64,000 nucleotides of DNA, from positions 62,001-126,000 of the forward strand of contig VCJN01000746.1 of the NCBI GenBank assembly GCA_006384855.1, given 5' to 3'. Position numbers and translations under genes: made by a program. Below are positions 22,064 to 33,714 of the stretch, one piece after another. This stretch comes from Tetraselmis striata. Lineage: Eukaryota; Chlorophyta; Chlorodendrophyceae; Chlorodendrales; Chlorodendraceae. Positions within the stretch are counted from its first letter, which is position 1. Each line of letters begins with the position of its first letter. Under the pieces are notes generated by a model. The model had not been told where the DNA came from. It saw only the letters and a list, made by a program, of their open reading frames with translations, and searched no databases.

Positions 22064-24453
22064 CCGGCGGAGGTGATATCCAGCGCTCGATAGTCGTGGT
22101 GCGTGGACTAAATACATTAAGTTGAACTATTGGCGACTAGGTAGGCTAGGACGAACGTGCCGCTGCCATATTTTGTATTTGTAAATGTGAGAATCCATTG
22201 TAACATGTTCACACACACTGGTAGCACGTTTTTTTATTTCCAAAATAGAGATTCGTTTGTACTGCTTTCGCCACGTGCATGCAGACGTATCACAGCCACA
22301 GGCTATGTAGTATTCTCCTCTCCATTATGAATGCACAGTGCTTGCGTATCATTGAACCAAGAGTGCTTGCGTCATTGATCCAACGCATGGGCTGCTAGTG
22401 TACCTAGTGCCTTATCCAGAGCGCCGAATTGTGTGTCAATGCATGCAAATGCTTCTGTCTGTGTTCATCAGCACCAGTGAAATTGCCTCATTGCCTCCGA
22501 GTCTTGTATCAATTGGCATACCTTGACACTTCATGTGTTTTTCCGTCTGAGACAAGCACTGCCATCATCACATGTACGACGTGCAGGCATTGTCTCACCT
22601 GCAGGCATTGCAGGCATTGCCGTTAACATCCCATGGCTGCAGCATGTGATGTTCTGCTGATGTTCTGCTGCAGCGCCTATTATTGTTATGCGCCGCCGTG
22701 GCTTCTCCACCACATGGTCCACCCGCTTGATATCCTCCCTACGCCCTTTTCGCTGTGGGCTCTCTGGCTGCATTGTGCTCCAACTGATGAGTGTGATGGG
22801 TGAAAGAGGAAGGTGTGTTTTTGTGTGTGGGGGCCGGGGGGGGGGGGGGGGGGGGGGGGGGCATGGCAGCGGTGATACTTCTTTACTGTGCGGATATTTG
22901 TTTGCTGATGATTCATCCCCTACTGCAATAGCGCACTGTGCTGTGCCATTCAACAAGACTCCACGACCGCAGATGGCCGTGCCCGGATGGTCTGTGAGTG
23001 CCTAGGCGCTGGTGATTCACAAGCCTACGGAAGCTATACCGAGATAAGTGAGTTCACTTAATCGTTGTAAGTGTCAAACACCGATCATTACTGTCACAAT
23101 AATCACAACACGAAGATGTGTTTTTTTTTTCTGCATGGCCAACGTGAGCTGCCCGCATCATTTATAAATGGCATCAGAATATGGAACCACCATCAGCTGC
23201 ATATTGTTTTCTATTGACTGGCAGTACGGGTCCTGTGGTAGTGGGTCAGCATGAGCTGTCATAAGATAGCTCGGAAGAGGAAAAGAGTGTATGCCTTGTA
23301 GCAGGACTTCATTCCGAGTGGTGCTCCGGATTGCAAAAAGTTTATGCATTTGTATCTCCAGCCTCAATGCGGCTATAAAAAGGAAGCCAGGCAGACCGGC
23401 GGAAAGAAATGCGCCGAAAATAAGAATAAAACGGGGCGTGGGGGTAGCGGATATTGTGATCCCTAAGCATGCTGTTACTGGGGGCAGGGTAGCGCCGTCG
23501 GCGCCTAGTTCACGTGTGCGCATCGGCATGTGATTTGCAGTACGAGCTGCGAAAGCACACTCGGGCAAACTGCACAGACGCGGGTGCGCAGAAGTTGAAC
23601 GTGCACCCAGGGATTTCATCAAACTCATCGGCTTTACCTCTCACCGACGCCAGCACTAAGCTTGGGGTGTCGGAGCCCCTCCCCAACCCCCCCCCCCCCC
23701 CCCCCCCCCGGACTGGATGCTGCAAGCCATCCCGTCGGAGGCTAAAGAACAGGATTGGTGGGCAAGCTCGTGAGGCGCTCCGATGACTTGCATTGGCAAG
23801 CATCCTCTTGATAGCGTGCACGGATGCATCAGCAGGCTGCCGGCAAAAGTTTTGCAGGGATGGGCGATGGACTGTACAGATGCTGATTATGCGCTCTGCT
23901 TTTACTATTTATAATTAACACGGCATACAATGCTCGCCTAAGCCTTCCTACCGCGCCGTTTTTCTCTTCAGCCAAAGCACGCACGCTTGACTACCGCTGA
24001 AACGAAACCTTCACATGGGAACGTGCCGAGGCATTTCATGGCAGCGGGTTCACGCATATTCAGACAGTTCTTGCCGTGTCGAAGAGGACGCGCGCGTCGT
24101 TGCCGCAATGGTACATAAAGTGACTATTTTAAAACAAAGCCTATGCCACTATTCAAGCATATTATACAACAGAGCCCACCACTGTGAACGGCCTGCCGTT
24201 ACAGGAGCCACACCTGCCCTTGATTTGGGCACATTTCATGCCCTGGAGGTGGTATGGATGGCCATTGATGCAGGTGCGCCTTCTGGTCGAAACTCACAGA
24301 GGTGCTGGAGGTCAGTACCGGATGGGTAGCATTACTGTGTCTCGGGCGGAGTATTTCTTCTCTTACTTGTCGCCGCTCTCGGGATATAGGTCGAGCGGCT
24401 GTTCGCTCCTCGGCGGCCTCGAAGGCGGCCACGAGCCCTGATGTTCGAGTCTC
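22064..24453. other. Intergenic space between convergent host genes
   Basis: No supported gene between the IQ-gene stop and the RAMP4 stop. It contains a G run (about 22838-22861), a C run (about 23689-23709), a T run at 23120 and short CTGCAGGCATTG repeats (22580-22620). Untranslated regions of both neighbours must lie here. Confidence 0.6.
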
Positions 24454-24660
24454 TTAGAAGCGGGGCCCGGAGGAGGCGGTGGAGATGACCTGCAGCACCG
24501 CTGAGCCGACGACGACAAAAAGGAAAAAGGCGACCATGACGGGCCCCGCGCCGGTGCCATCCTCACGCCGCGCCGCGCGGGTGGGCGGCACCGCGCCTCG
24601 CTTGTGCACGTTGCTGGCGAAGGCGTTGCTGCGGGCGTTGGTGGCGCGGGAGTAGACCAT
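24454..24660 (-). CDS. SERP1: RAMP4/SERP1-type stress-associated ER protein, 68 residues
   Basis: A single-exon minus-strand frame of the length usual for the family (about 65-75 residues). It follows the RAMP4 plan: a short basic N-terminus (MVYSRATNARSNAFASNVHK, then RGAVPPTRAARRED), then one C-terminal membrane helix, GPVMVAFFLFVVVGSAVLQV. RAMP4 homologues have the same RGxV block and a 'GPxxxAxFxFVVxGSAxxQ' tail anchor. Such proteins sit beside the Sec61 translocon, stabilise nascent membrane proteins and rise under ER stress. The ATG is in a strong context (CCACCATGG). A C-run lies about 20 bp upstream on the coding strand, so an intron or 5' UTR boundary may be there. It converges with the IQ-motif gene. 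Confidence 0.82.
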   Translation of the reverse strand: MVYSRATNARSNAFASNVHKRGAVPPTRAARREDGTGAGPVMVAFFLFVVVGSAVLQVISTASSGPRF

Positions 24661-25770
24661 GGTGGGTGTTGGGAGGCGGGGGGGGGGGGGGGGGTGTCTG
24701 AGTAGGGGGATGTTGTGGGACGAGGGGGGGCAGTGTTGTAGAGCTGTCGACGCGGAGAGCGGAGGTGCCGCGGCCTACATATGTAGCCGCTAACAGATCG
24801 GTGACACGCGGCCCCCGCCGCGCCCGTCCAGTCTCCCAGAGTAGCGCCAGTTCATCATCATCGTCCGCGCCGCCCGTGCAGGTACAGGACAAGCCCGGAC
24901 GACTAGTGGAATAATGCGGGAATTAGCAATTATAACACCCGACATGGCGACATCGACAAATATAGTGATGACGTCAGCGCCGGTCAGCGCAGGTAGCGAC
25001 TGGTGCACTATATGACTACACGTACCAGGTACAGGTAAGGATTAGTCGCTAGATACTTTGTCGTTCCCTGAAAAGGAGTCTTTTATTAGAGTATATTAGA
25101 GTATAGTCTTTTATTAGAACTGCTTCTATTAGCGGCGGTGGAGCTGCTACCGGTACTGGCCTCCTTTTAACTCACAACGGTATGTCCATAGTCGCTACGA
25201 CATGCCGCTGTAAGGCGGCAGCACGCGGCGCGGCGTACACGACACGCGCGCCATATTCGCCCGTTACTCGTATCAGTACAGTACTGCATAAATCGGGACT
25301 CGCGTACCCGGGTACCTGTAGGTAAGGATATATGCATGGTCGCTATGTATGTATCTACTCAGGACTAGGACATGAATGGGAATAAATGCCTAGAAAATGC
25401 GCGCAGTGCCAGTATTAATACCTGTATGTAATCCTTATTACCAGTATACCGGTACCTGTACCTGCTAATGTGCTATCCCAGTCGTCGTCGCCAAAAAAAG
25501 TAGGTAGAAGGTACAGGTACGAGAAGTAGTCGCTATGACGTCATCGTATCCCCGGTCACCCAGCAGAAGTATCCTGCAGATACAGGGTATGTACATAGCT
25601 ACAGCCTACATGGGCTATGTACAGGTACCGGGTACCAGACTGTGCGAGCGCGTGGACGAAAATAAATAGCGACTATTTATTACCGGTGATAATGCGGGCG
25701 TACGGTCTGACGATATCCTGGATAGATACCGCGCACCTTGCAGCACGTCAGCAGACGACAAGTGTTTCAC
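24661..25770. other. Upstream region of RAMP4; low-complexity TAGCGAC/GGTACC sequence
   Basis: The first few hundred bases presumably hold the RAMP4 promoter. From about 24.9 kb the DNA becomes a scramble of TAGCGAC, GTCGCTA, GTACAGGTAC and AAGGATTA words like that of the inverted repeat at 7.8-11.3 kb. No gene recognised. Confidence 0.5.
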
Positions 25771-25773
25771 TGC

Positions 25774-25826
25774 AAGGCTTTCACTGGAGCCAGTCCTGTC
25801 CCGGGGACGGGAAAAAACAAGAAAAC
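25774..25826 (+). mobile_element. LINE family A, solo 3' tail
   Basis: GGCTTTCACTGGAGCCAGTC followed by CTGTCCCGGGGACGGG and an A-rich end matches the terminal 50 bp of the LINE A copy at 4540-4590 (reverse strand). This is an extremely 5'-truncated insertion. Confidence 0.7.
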
Positions 25827-26157
25827 AACAAGTGTGCTGATGCATCGGAAGATACGCAGCATGCTAGGGCACGCGCAGCATACTGTAGTCGCTAATTAGC
25901 ACCGCCCGCCAAGTCCTCGCGCGCTCAACCCCATTTTTCCCGCCCCGGGGACGGGACAGGACTCCGCCGCCATACTCCCGCGCCATGTACTTCCCGGGCC
26001 CGCCCCCCCGCCCCCCCCCCCCCGCCCCATCTCTCCGCTATACATAGGTAGAGATCATGCTGACTCGCTCGGCGCCGCTCAGGCCAGCACGTATTAGCAT
26101 GTTTCTAGGACATTATCGCTATGATGTTCCGAGCTATTATTGATAGCTCATATTGAC
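25827..26157. other. No gene recognised
   Basis: GC-rich stretch with a C run at 26.0 kb between the LINE tail and the hairpin-ended element. Confidence 0.6.
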
Positions 26158-27306
26158 TAAGCGGCGCTTCGCGCCGGGGATTTGTGGAGGTGCCCCTACC
26201 TCTTGGGTTGAGCGTGGTGCGGGATGCGGGCCGCTTTTAGCCGGCTTGTAGTGTTGATCTTGTAATACTGTTGTTTCCGGGTAATAATGCTTTTAGCGTT
26301 AGATTTGTCAGTAATTTATTTTTCAAAAGAGACGTATTATTTTGTAAAACAGATTAAATCTGCAAGCCGCGTAAAAGCGGGCCGCTGACTACTGGTGTGC
26401 ATTACAAAAAGGCCGGTACCCAACCCACCGCTAAAAGTTGTATTACCAAAAAAAAAAAAAAAAAGCAGCACTTCAAGATCAGCAATACAGTACAAGCCGC
26501 CTACAGGCGGCCCGCATCCCGCACGAGGCCGCGCAGGTCGGGCCGGTCGTCAGGTCTACGGGGCGGGCACGGCGCGAATCGCCATGCCCGCCGCCTGTAC
26601 CGTCGCACCGGACGCCGAACGTCGGACGCCGTCGTTCGACCGTCGCCCGTCCGTCGACAGACGCCGGGCCCCGGGTCGGCGGACTGCCCCCGCACCGCGG
26701 CGACCCGTTTTTACAGCATCATTTTACAGCATATATTCTGCTGCTAGCTCATGTAATTATATACTCTGACCACCGTATATATATTCGCTGTATAAATATA
26801 GAGGGCGACTCTCGCTTGCTGATTCAGCAGTAAGAACGCGCTGCGGTGCCGCGTTATTTTGGCGTTTCAGACGAATATATGGCGTGCCTGGGCTAGAATA
26901 CACGCGCATCCATTCAGAACCTTACCGTCCTCGTACCTGTACCGTGAAATCAAACGACCGAACACCGAGTGTATGACGGTTCATACACGAAGCGCGTATG
27001 ACGGAGGACGGACGGAGGACATTCGTGATTTTTGCAGTATGTTTCCGGTATACTTCACGATAGATCCGTCTTAGTCGCAGGATTTTAACGGACTGTGGTA
27101 GGAGTGCCTAGAAATCAAACGAGCACAGATCGAACGTATGACGGTTCATTCACGAAGACGCAGCACACGAGGACGGACGGAGGACGGAGGACGGACGCCT
27201 AAAAATCCGTGATAAAACCGTATTGCAACCGGTATTGATTCTCACGTATTCCAGGCGATTTCGGACGCGGCTCTCCTTTTCCTCCGCTCAACCCAAGAGG
27301 TAGGGG
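26158..27306 (-). mobile_element. Hairpin-ended 1.1 kb non-autonomous element, copy 1
   Basis: Inverted copy of the element at 37021-38161. Inverted 20-bp motifs CCCCTACCTCTTGGGTTGAG (26193) and its complement (ending 27306) lie near both ends. Beyond the left one is a further 35 bp ending in the hairpin GGCGCTTCGCGCC and TAAG, that is CTTA at the 3' end on the minus strand. The asymmetric inverted repeats plus a 3' hairpin recall Helitron2/Helentron-type rolling-circle elements, but no Rep/helicase is encoded and the canonical CTRR end is absent. Open frames inside (GC-rich, Arg/Pro) look non-coding. Confidence 0.7.
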
Positions 27307-27531
27307 AATAATTATAGATATTTAGACATGGCCCTATGTCCTCGCACGCGCGCGTATGCGATGAACGCCGGACGCTTCGGCTTCTCTCTCAAAATTAGTC
27401 GATGCAGGATTAACCGCTTGCGTCGCAGCGCTGACAACCACCAACGACTCCAAGCATAAGACGCCCCGTTAGGCAGCGGGGCGACCACTGCCTAACCACT
27501 GCCTTTTTGCGCGAGTTCCCACTTGTGAGGA
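27307..27531. other. No gene recognised
   Basis: Short unique stretch following the hairpin-ended element. Confidence 0.5.
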
Positions 27532-27912
27532 GATATTCCCACGATATATATACGATACACTCTCGCAGTGTGTCATCCACTGGTCCTCCGCGCTTTTGAT
27601 AGTGCGCGGCTATCAAAAGCTACCTCCTGACATTAAAGCGCGAAGTCCACGGATCGAATCCCGGTGTGGGTCGGCTTGCGGATGTCACGCATTACATATA
27701 TATACGATATGATATGACCAACTAACAGTGTCATATCATCCCGTGGCCAACTAACATTGCCAACCGCTACACCTACCTTTCAAGGGGATGGAATGTGAGA
27801 TATTCCCACGACATGTCCGACGATATACGATACACTCTCGCAGTGTGTCATCCACGGATCCTCCGCGCTTTTGATAGTGCGCGGCTATCAAAATCTACGT
27901 ACCTCCTGACAC
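27532..27912. repeat. Direct duplication with strong hairpin
   Basis: Blocks at about 27532-27632 and 27802-27912 share ATACACTCTCGCAGTGTGTC, then CTTTTGATAG-tgcgcgg-CTATCAAAA, a 10-bp stem hairpin, then CTACCTCCTGAC (interrupted in the second). The hairpin is preserved in both. Between them is a B-box-like GGATCGAATCC without a matching A-box. No gene recognised. Confidence 0.65.
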
Positions 27913-28089
27913 CGCTCATGCAAAGCACCTACACTCTCGCAATCTAGCTGCGGAAGATCTCTACCGACCCTCGTCGACTCCGAAGCCGACGACCACTTAT
28001 ATTGTACATGTACATGTATCGACCACTCGTCTTGTACCCTTCCGTGAGGTGCTCTGACAGACGAACTGCCAGCCGAGCTCTACCCGGAC

Positions 28090-29500
28090 GACGTGGGGAA
28101 CAACGGCGGCCTTGCCCCTCCGACAACATCAGTTTTTGCCGAGCTGCGCACTAACATGGTCCGACAGCTTACGCTGAAGGTCGGAGCGCGAGACACCCGC
28201 CCGTATCCTGACCCCCCCCCCCCCCCCAAGGAGCTGAAACCCATTTCTTCAACGCCAAACGGTGGCTATGAGGGTGGGAGCGACGAGGACGGCCGGTTTC
28301 CCCGCCAAGACGCCCCGTGCTGCCGCGGACTTCATCGACCCGCGAGACTAATGGGCAGACCTCCTACTCCCCAAGGCCTACCCCGACAACCTGCCTTCCG
28401 TCGTCGGCGTCACCCGCCCGACCCTGCGGACCCCAAGACTGGACGAGTGCGACCGGTTCCTCACCGAGGAGAAGCGGCACTCAACGCGCGACGAGTACCG
28501 ACACTTGCTATGCTATGGCGTTTTTACCGCCGCGCACTCGGCAATCGACGACGACGCTATGGCAACGCTTCCTGCGGACGACCCCACCCCCCAAGCCCGA
28601 GCGGACGCAGACCACCTACGACTCGACTCCGCACTTCGCACGCTCAAGACAGTAGCGCGGCTGGCGAGAACCGCTTCACCTACATCGGGCGGCTCAAGGG
28701 CGAGAAGGCACTCACCGGCGACGAGAAGGTCGCGGAGTCCGTCGTCTACCAGCGCTTCTTCGACACCGCCGTCGCCGACCGCGGCGGAAGCGGCGTCGAT
28801 GGCTTGCTCGCCGCCCTGGACGACAAACGCCTCGAGGTCAGCCTCCTCCAGGCCGCCCAGGCGCAGGCCTCGCAGGCCTTCAAGGCCGGCGGAGGCGGCG
28901 GCGGCGCATGCGCATGCTGGGGCGACGGCGGGAGCCGCGCCGGCATCAGCACCGACACCAAGACCGAGAAGGGCCGCAAGGCGAGGAAAAGCGCGAGGAG
29001 GCCGACCGCAAGAAGGCCCCCAAGCTGCACACCGACCGGTGTGCGGGCAAGGTTGCGCCCGAGACCGAGGAGGAAACCGACTGGCGGTGTGCGCCGCCGC
29101 GCCGAGTCATATATACTCCCCAACCTTTACCTACATGCGACACCGCGTGAGGCGGAGCTTGCGAGAGTGGGAAGCTATTGGCGCGAGCGGGCAAAAATGC
29201 TTCGATGGATCCGCGAGGGCGTAGTATCTATCCCCTTCAAGTGCAACCGACCCCCCAAGCCCTTCCACCACGGCGTCTCCTTGATGGACGCTACCTTGGC
29301 CCATCTAGCCTTCCTCGAGCCGGAGCAAGCCCGCTTCCGCACGTGCGGCGCGTGGGAGTACGGCGGGACTTCGTGTCAATCCTTTGATATGAAAGGGTCA
29401 TTACCGCCCTTTCACAACAACACCAATAGGACTTCGAAGGGAGAGGGATGTGGTTTGTCGAAAAGCGCCTCGGCTTGGGTTACATCATTTTCTAGAGCGG
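28090..29500 (+). mobile_element. Broken DIRS-type retroelement remnant (gag and start of pol)
   Basis: The region resembles the gag-to-pol junction of DIRS-type (tyrosine-recombinase class) retroelements. The clearest block is MLRWIREGVVSIPF followed by PPKPFHHG, typical of the start of RT in that class. It is incomplete and broken in several places: no RT catalytic core, RNase H or recombinase is seen, and no terminal repeats were found. Treated as a fossil; age unknown but clearly decayed. Confidence 0.55.
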
Positions 29501-31030
29501 GAGCATGTCGGCACCCCGCAAGAACTGGAAGCACGAAGTGAGGAAGGGGGGGTGGACGCGGCCCGCCACATGGCAGGTGGGCGCGACGATGGAAGATGGG
29601 GACAGCAGAGATCCCGCTATTTTGTATATAATACTACGTCGAGCGGGGTCGACTCACAGCGATGTGATGGAGTTGATCGTGCTCGTTTTCACGGCAGCTT
29701 TCCACGTCTTATTTGGGTGTTGTAGCACGCTCGCAGTAGAGTATTGTACGACAGTCTATGCTCGTGCTGCTTAGTAAGATGTGTAGCAGCGCGCTTCGCA
29801 TGCGTGCCACGTGGATTGGCGTGTCGAAGGCGAACGCGCGCAGTGCGCGCCAGGCGGAAGGAACCCCAACTATAGGTAGTAAACATTTCACACGGGGCTG
29901 TGCGTATGCCGAGCTCAATCTTGGGCAGGACGCATGAGGGCGCCGGCCGGCCCGGGGGGGGAATGGGTGGCGGTTAAGCACCGGGCCCGAAAGGGGAGCC
30001 AAAAGGCGACCACGGGCCACGTGGGAGGACCGACGCCGTCACGTAGAGCCGTAGACCGAGTCGGCCGGGCGAATAGTCCGGGCATGAGGGCGGGAAGACA
30101 ACGACCACATGAGACGAAATTTCATGAAGGCTTTGATGCCCGCTCCGGTCGGGCCAGTAGGACAAGACGACGGCGGCTGCCGCGCCGGAGGTGTGGAGTT
30201 TGATGACGAGATCGTCATTGAGACCCCAGAGGGGGCTGCCGTCGCATCCTCGCTCGCATCCCCGCATGGGACCCGTCACCATCTCAATGGGCGGCCGATA
30301 GATCGCAAACCCAAGCTATTATATGCACGTCTTAGACACGCACATGGCTTTAGGTTCAGACCCGCGTTGCCGGTCTTGCCCGTACAATGGGGGTTGAATA
30401 CTGGTCGGTAGCGGAATGCCTCGCCACAGGTCACCGCGGCATTTCGCAGTACTTTACGCAGTACTTGCCGCGACCGTCAGCCGCTCCTACTGTACTTTCC
30501 GTAGTACTTCGCCTTGGACGGGCCGAATAGGCAGCAAGCACCGCGCACGCACGATGAACAAGCCCGCATGCGTCCGCCAGGCAAGCACGTGGGGTACAGT
30601 GGTCACTTCCAACCCTCGTGCCTCACGGCGATCTTCGTCTCTTACTGTCTCAGTCCCATAATTACACAATCTCGGGCCTAAGTGTCTCACCGGTAACACA
30701 TGCATTCACAGGCAAGACACGGGGGAAGAGGGACCGCCCAGGCGGAAAGGGCCATGTTATTAGACGCACGCGATCGCAACCATGGCTGGACTACGGCTGC
30801 GCGTCACGCCAAGTGCTCGCAGCACACGTACGTATGTCCTCGCGCCGCACGCAAAGCCGCGTGCGCCACACAGCTCGTAGTTCTCGCTCCCGCAGCTCGG
30901 TATCGCGGAAGATCGCCAGCCACAACGTCGCTATGCAAGTGGCGCGGTTGCGTGGCATTTCACCGGCAATGATGTGAAGTCGTCCACAATTATATCGCCA
31001 AAACGCCGCAACCACTGCTACATGCGTGGG
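29501..31030. other. No gene recognised
   Basis: About 1.5 kb of GC-rich repeat-island DNA. Short repeats of GCAGTACTT appear at 30445-30515. None of the frames resembles a known family. Confidence 0.5.
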
Positions 31031-31750
31031 GATGGCCCCCGCGTGATGTATAAGATGGGCACATGCACGAAGAGGATGTCCGCGCACGATGCCATACTGA
31101 GAAGCGCCATGTCAAGCAACTGAAACCACGCGGAGGTCACCACGATGAAAGGCTCCTCCTCCCGCAGCGGTGTCGTGAGTCGTCATCGTTGTCGCCATCG
31201 TTAGTTGCCGTTACATCTCGAGCGCACTGGTACACGGAAGGCTCCAATGAGTCCTCGCACATCTCAGTCTGGTACACATGGTTTAAGTCGTTGTTGATTA
31301 CTGTCGCTCCGAAGGGCCAGAAGGCATCAGCGGTGCTGCCGTGCCCAACCCACGGGTCAAAGATTACCCTGCCGCGCTAGCGGATGATGTTGGTCAGTGT
31401 GGCGTGCTCGTTCACTTGATTACGTACCGCCGGCGGGACATACAAAGTCGTTGGCGGCTAGAAGCTTGTCCGTCGTCCTCATTGTAGTTGTTGGGTGCCA
31501 AACGCCAAGCATGCCCCACATCATTTTTGCGGCCACCGCCGCTCTCATCGGCTGCAAAGGTGGCGCATTGTCTAGAAACTTCTCGTCGCTGCCGTCATTG
31601 CCGCAGATGCAGGTGGCGGTCATAGTCACCTCTGTCACCTGTCCCGGAAATGCGGCGTCGTCAGCAGCATCGCACTCCGCACACCGCCACGCCCTTGCGG
31701 CACACGTGTTACATGTGGCTGATGACACTGCTTGTGCCATCCTCGCTCAC
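31031..31750 (-). pseudogene. DNA methyltransferase-like remnant
   Basis: On the minus strand an N-terminal Cys-rich part (TCNTCAARAWRCAEC, then CICG) is followed by ANDFVCPAGGT and a block GRVIFDPWVGHGSTADAF, which has the 'DPxxGxGxT/S' signature of the SAM-binding motif I of N4/N6 DNA methylases. PFIVVTSAWFQLLDMAL further on may be the later part of the fold. The blocks lie in more than one frame and the gene is not intact. DIRS-type retroelements can carry a methyltransferase, and a DIRS remnant lies 1.5 kb away, but in the opposite orientation. The source (mobile element, virus or host) is therefore undecided. Confidence 0.45.
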
Positions 31751-31998
31751 AGCCTTCGCAGATGATGACGGGCTTCCGTCGTTCCGTCGTACTAACGCGT
31801 ACGTCGCACTCCGTGCAGCACGCCGGCTCTTAGACGGCGGACACTCAGTGGGATACCGTCCCCTACCAAGCCCTAGACGAGCGACCACTCCACTAGGCTC
31901 CCGCCCGCACCACTTCGTAATTGTACTCTGATACCATGTACTCATCGTGCAATCTTACTAGTAGTAGTATGACACTCTTCTGTAGTCATTCCGTGACA
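31751..31998. other. No gene recognised
   Basis: Unique stretch upstream of the long hairpin-CTTA element. Confidence 0.4.
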
Positions 31999-32321
31999 TA
32001 CTCGTAATAAACTGCATCAGGCGCATATCACTCATCATCACGACGCTATATCCGCGTAGGACAATTTTTTTCATCTGCCTCTAGAAGCCCGACAATCTCG
32101 CTATGCTCTGGCCTCATCCGCGATAGCGCGCGGGGCAGTGCCAGTCAGCGGGCGCGCGGCAGTGGGCGCGAGGCGCGCGGCAGTGGGCGGGCAGAGTAAA
32201 TTATTTACATCCGGTTTTGGCCGGGACCGCCTCGGCGGCCGGCATGCTGCTTGCGGGTGCCGGCAGCGGCTACGGCGGCCCGGCCCGCGCCCCAAACCCC
32301 CCACCGCCGGCCCTGGCCCCA

Positions 32322-32830
32322 TCACCACCCCGGCCCGCCCGGGCCAGCCGCAGGCTTGGCGGGCTGCTTGGCCTTCTTGGCCGGGGGCTCCGGGCTACTG
32401 CCCTCGTCGACGTTGTCGCCGGGGACGGCTTGCGTGGCGGCCAGGTTCTTGACCGCGTTGGTGTTGTGCTTGGTGGTGCCGCCCGCCCTCTTCTGCTGCT
32501 GCGCCAGCACGCCCACCAAGCCGTGGAGCTTTGGCGACGCAGCGGTGCCCGCCAGCGGCAGCGACACGGCCTTGTTGCGCTGAACACTCGATACGATCGG
32601 AGTACCGTCAAACGTAGGGACTGGGCGGGGTCTGACACAGCAACTGCGAAAGTCAGTATGCGTGTTGATTGCTTGTCGCGGCGGTGGCTGTGCAATCGAA
32701 CAAGAGCGAAAACAAACGCGACTCACCTATCTGCGGCTTATTCCCAGTGCGACATCACCTCGCAGACCTCGAGCTAGCCTAAGGAATCCCCGTCTGAGTG
32801 TCGCGCGGCCAGCATTCGTCAAATACATCT
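32322..32830 (-). CDS. 3' end of a spliced gene inside the hairpin-CTTA element, unknown function
   Basis: Minus strand: an exon ending near 32727 (VCEVMSHWE region), an intron 32632-32726 (GTGAGTCGCG...TGTGTCAG, 95 bp), then a last exon 32631-32322. The last exon reads PVPTFDGTPIVSS, LHGLVGVLAQQQKRA, HNTNAVKNLAATQA and EPPAKKAKQPAKPA and then stops. The Lys/Pro-rich end resembles a nuclear-localisation tail. The intron and its borders are conserved in the short element (36313-36410), although the coding part there is shortened. An in-frame stop seems to precede the donor in this copy, so it is probably not functional. I recognise no family. It may be a captured host exon pair. Confidence 0.4.
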
Positions 32831-33714
32831 GACATTACCGCCTTGTCCTCAGCTGCAGGAGCAACATCAAAAAGTAACGCAGCACGGGGCGGTAAACACC
32901 TGTGAAATTCTAATCCTCTACACAGTCATGTTACCCCCCCCCCCCCCCCCCCCCGCCAACTCGCTGTACCTTTAAGGGTGGACTCCAGCTTCCGGCCTGT
33001 GGGAGTGTGGCATGGACCGTCGACGGAGGCGTTCTGAACGCCAGTGCCCGTGTCAGATCCCGTGGAGGGGGGGGGGGCGCCCTATGAAACTGGGTTCAAG
33101 ATTGGGCACGCGTCGCGTCGGGTACCGACGAGGTAAAATACAACGAGACGACATACACCCTCATCGGACACATGAAAATCATGATGGAGGATGTTGGGGG
33201 ACGAGCAGCTACGGCACTGTCTGGCAAGTGTGCGTCATGGGACTGGGACAAGATTATAGAGTAAACGGTAGAGGCCACGGCGCTAAACTATTAGCCTATT
33301 TTTGGGGGACAATATCATAGCTTTAAACCCTGTGCAGGTTATTAGGGTTCGCATGTAATGGCGCAAAGTGCATGATCACATGGTGGCGGCGGAACGAGGC
33401 AAAGGCGGCGGGTCGAGGCAGGGGCACCTGTGGTGCGGGGGGTAGGTTGTAATAAGTCGGTTGCCGCGAAGTCGAGGCAGTTCTCAGCCTCCCACACCTG
33501 TCTAACAGTTCTCGCTGAAATAAGTAGGAAGTGGGGCTGTGGGGTCATTATGGGTTCCCCCTTGCTGGCTATCGACGAACTTGGCGCTGCACTTGAGCGG
33601 GCGGGGGCAATCCTTCAAGCACATGAGGGAACGTTCGGTAGGGAAGTTATTCTCGCGATGACAACAAGTTGTATCGGGTCTGCCGTTGGGCGGCCCGTCT
33701 CCTCGCGTGCGGCA

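Noticed and set aside
26395-26833. Arg/Pro-rich proteins in the 1.1 kb hairpin-ended elements
   Set aside because: Open in several frames at once and not conserved in a single frame between the two copies.
27640-27690. tRNA-like gene from the GGATCGAATCC box
   Set aside because: No A-box or cloverleaf upstream.
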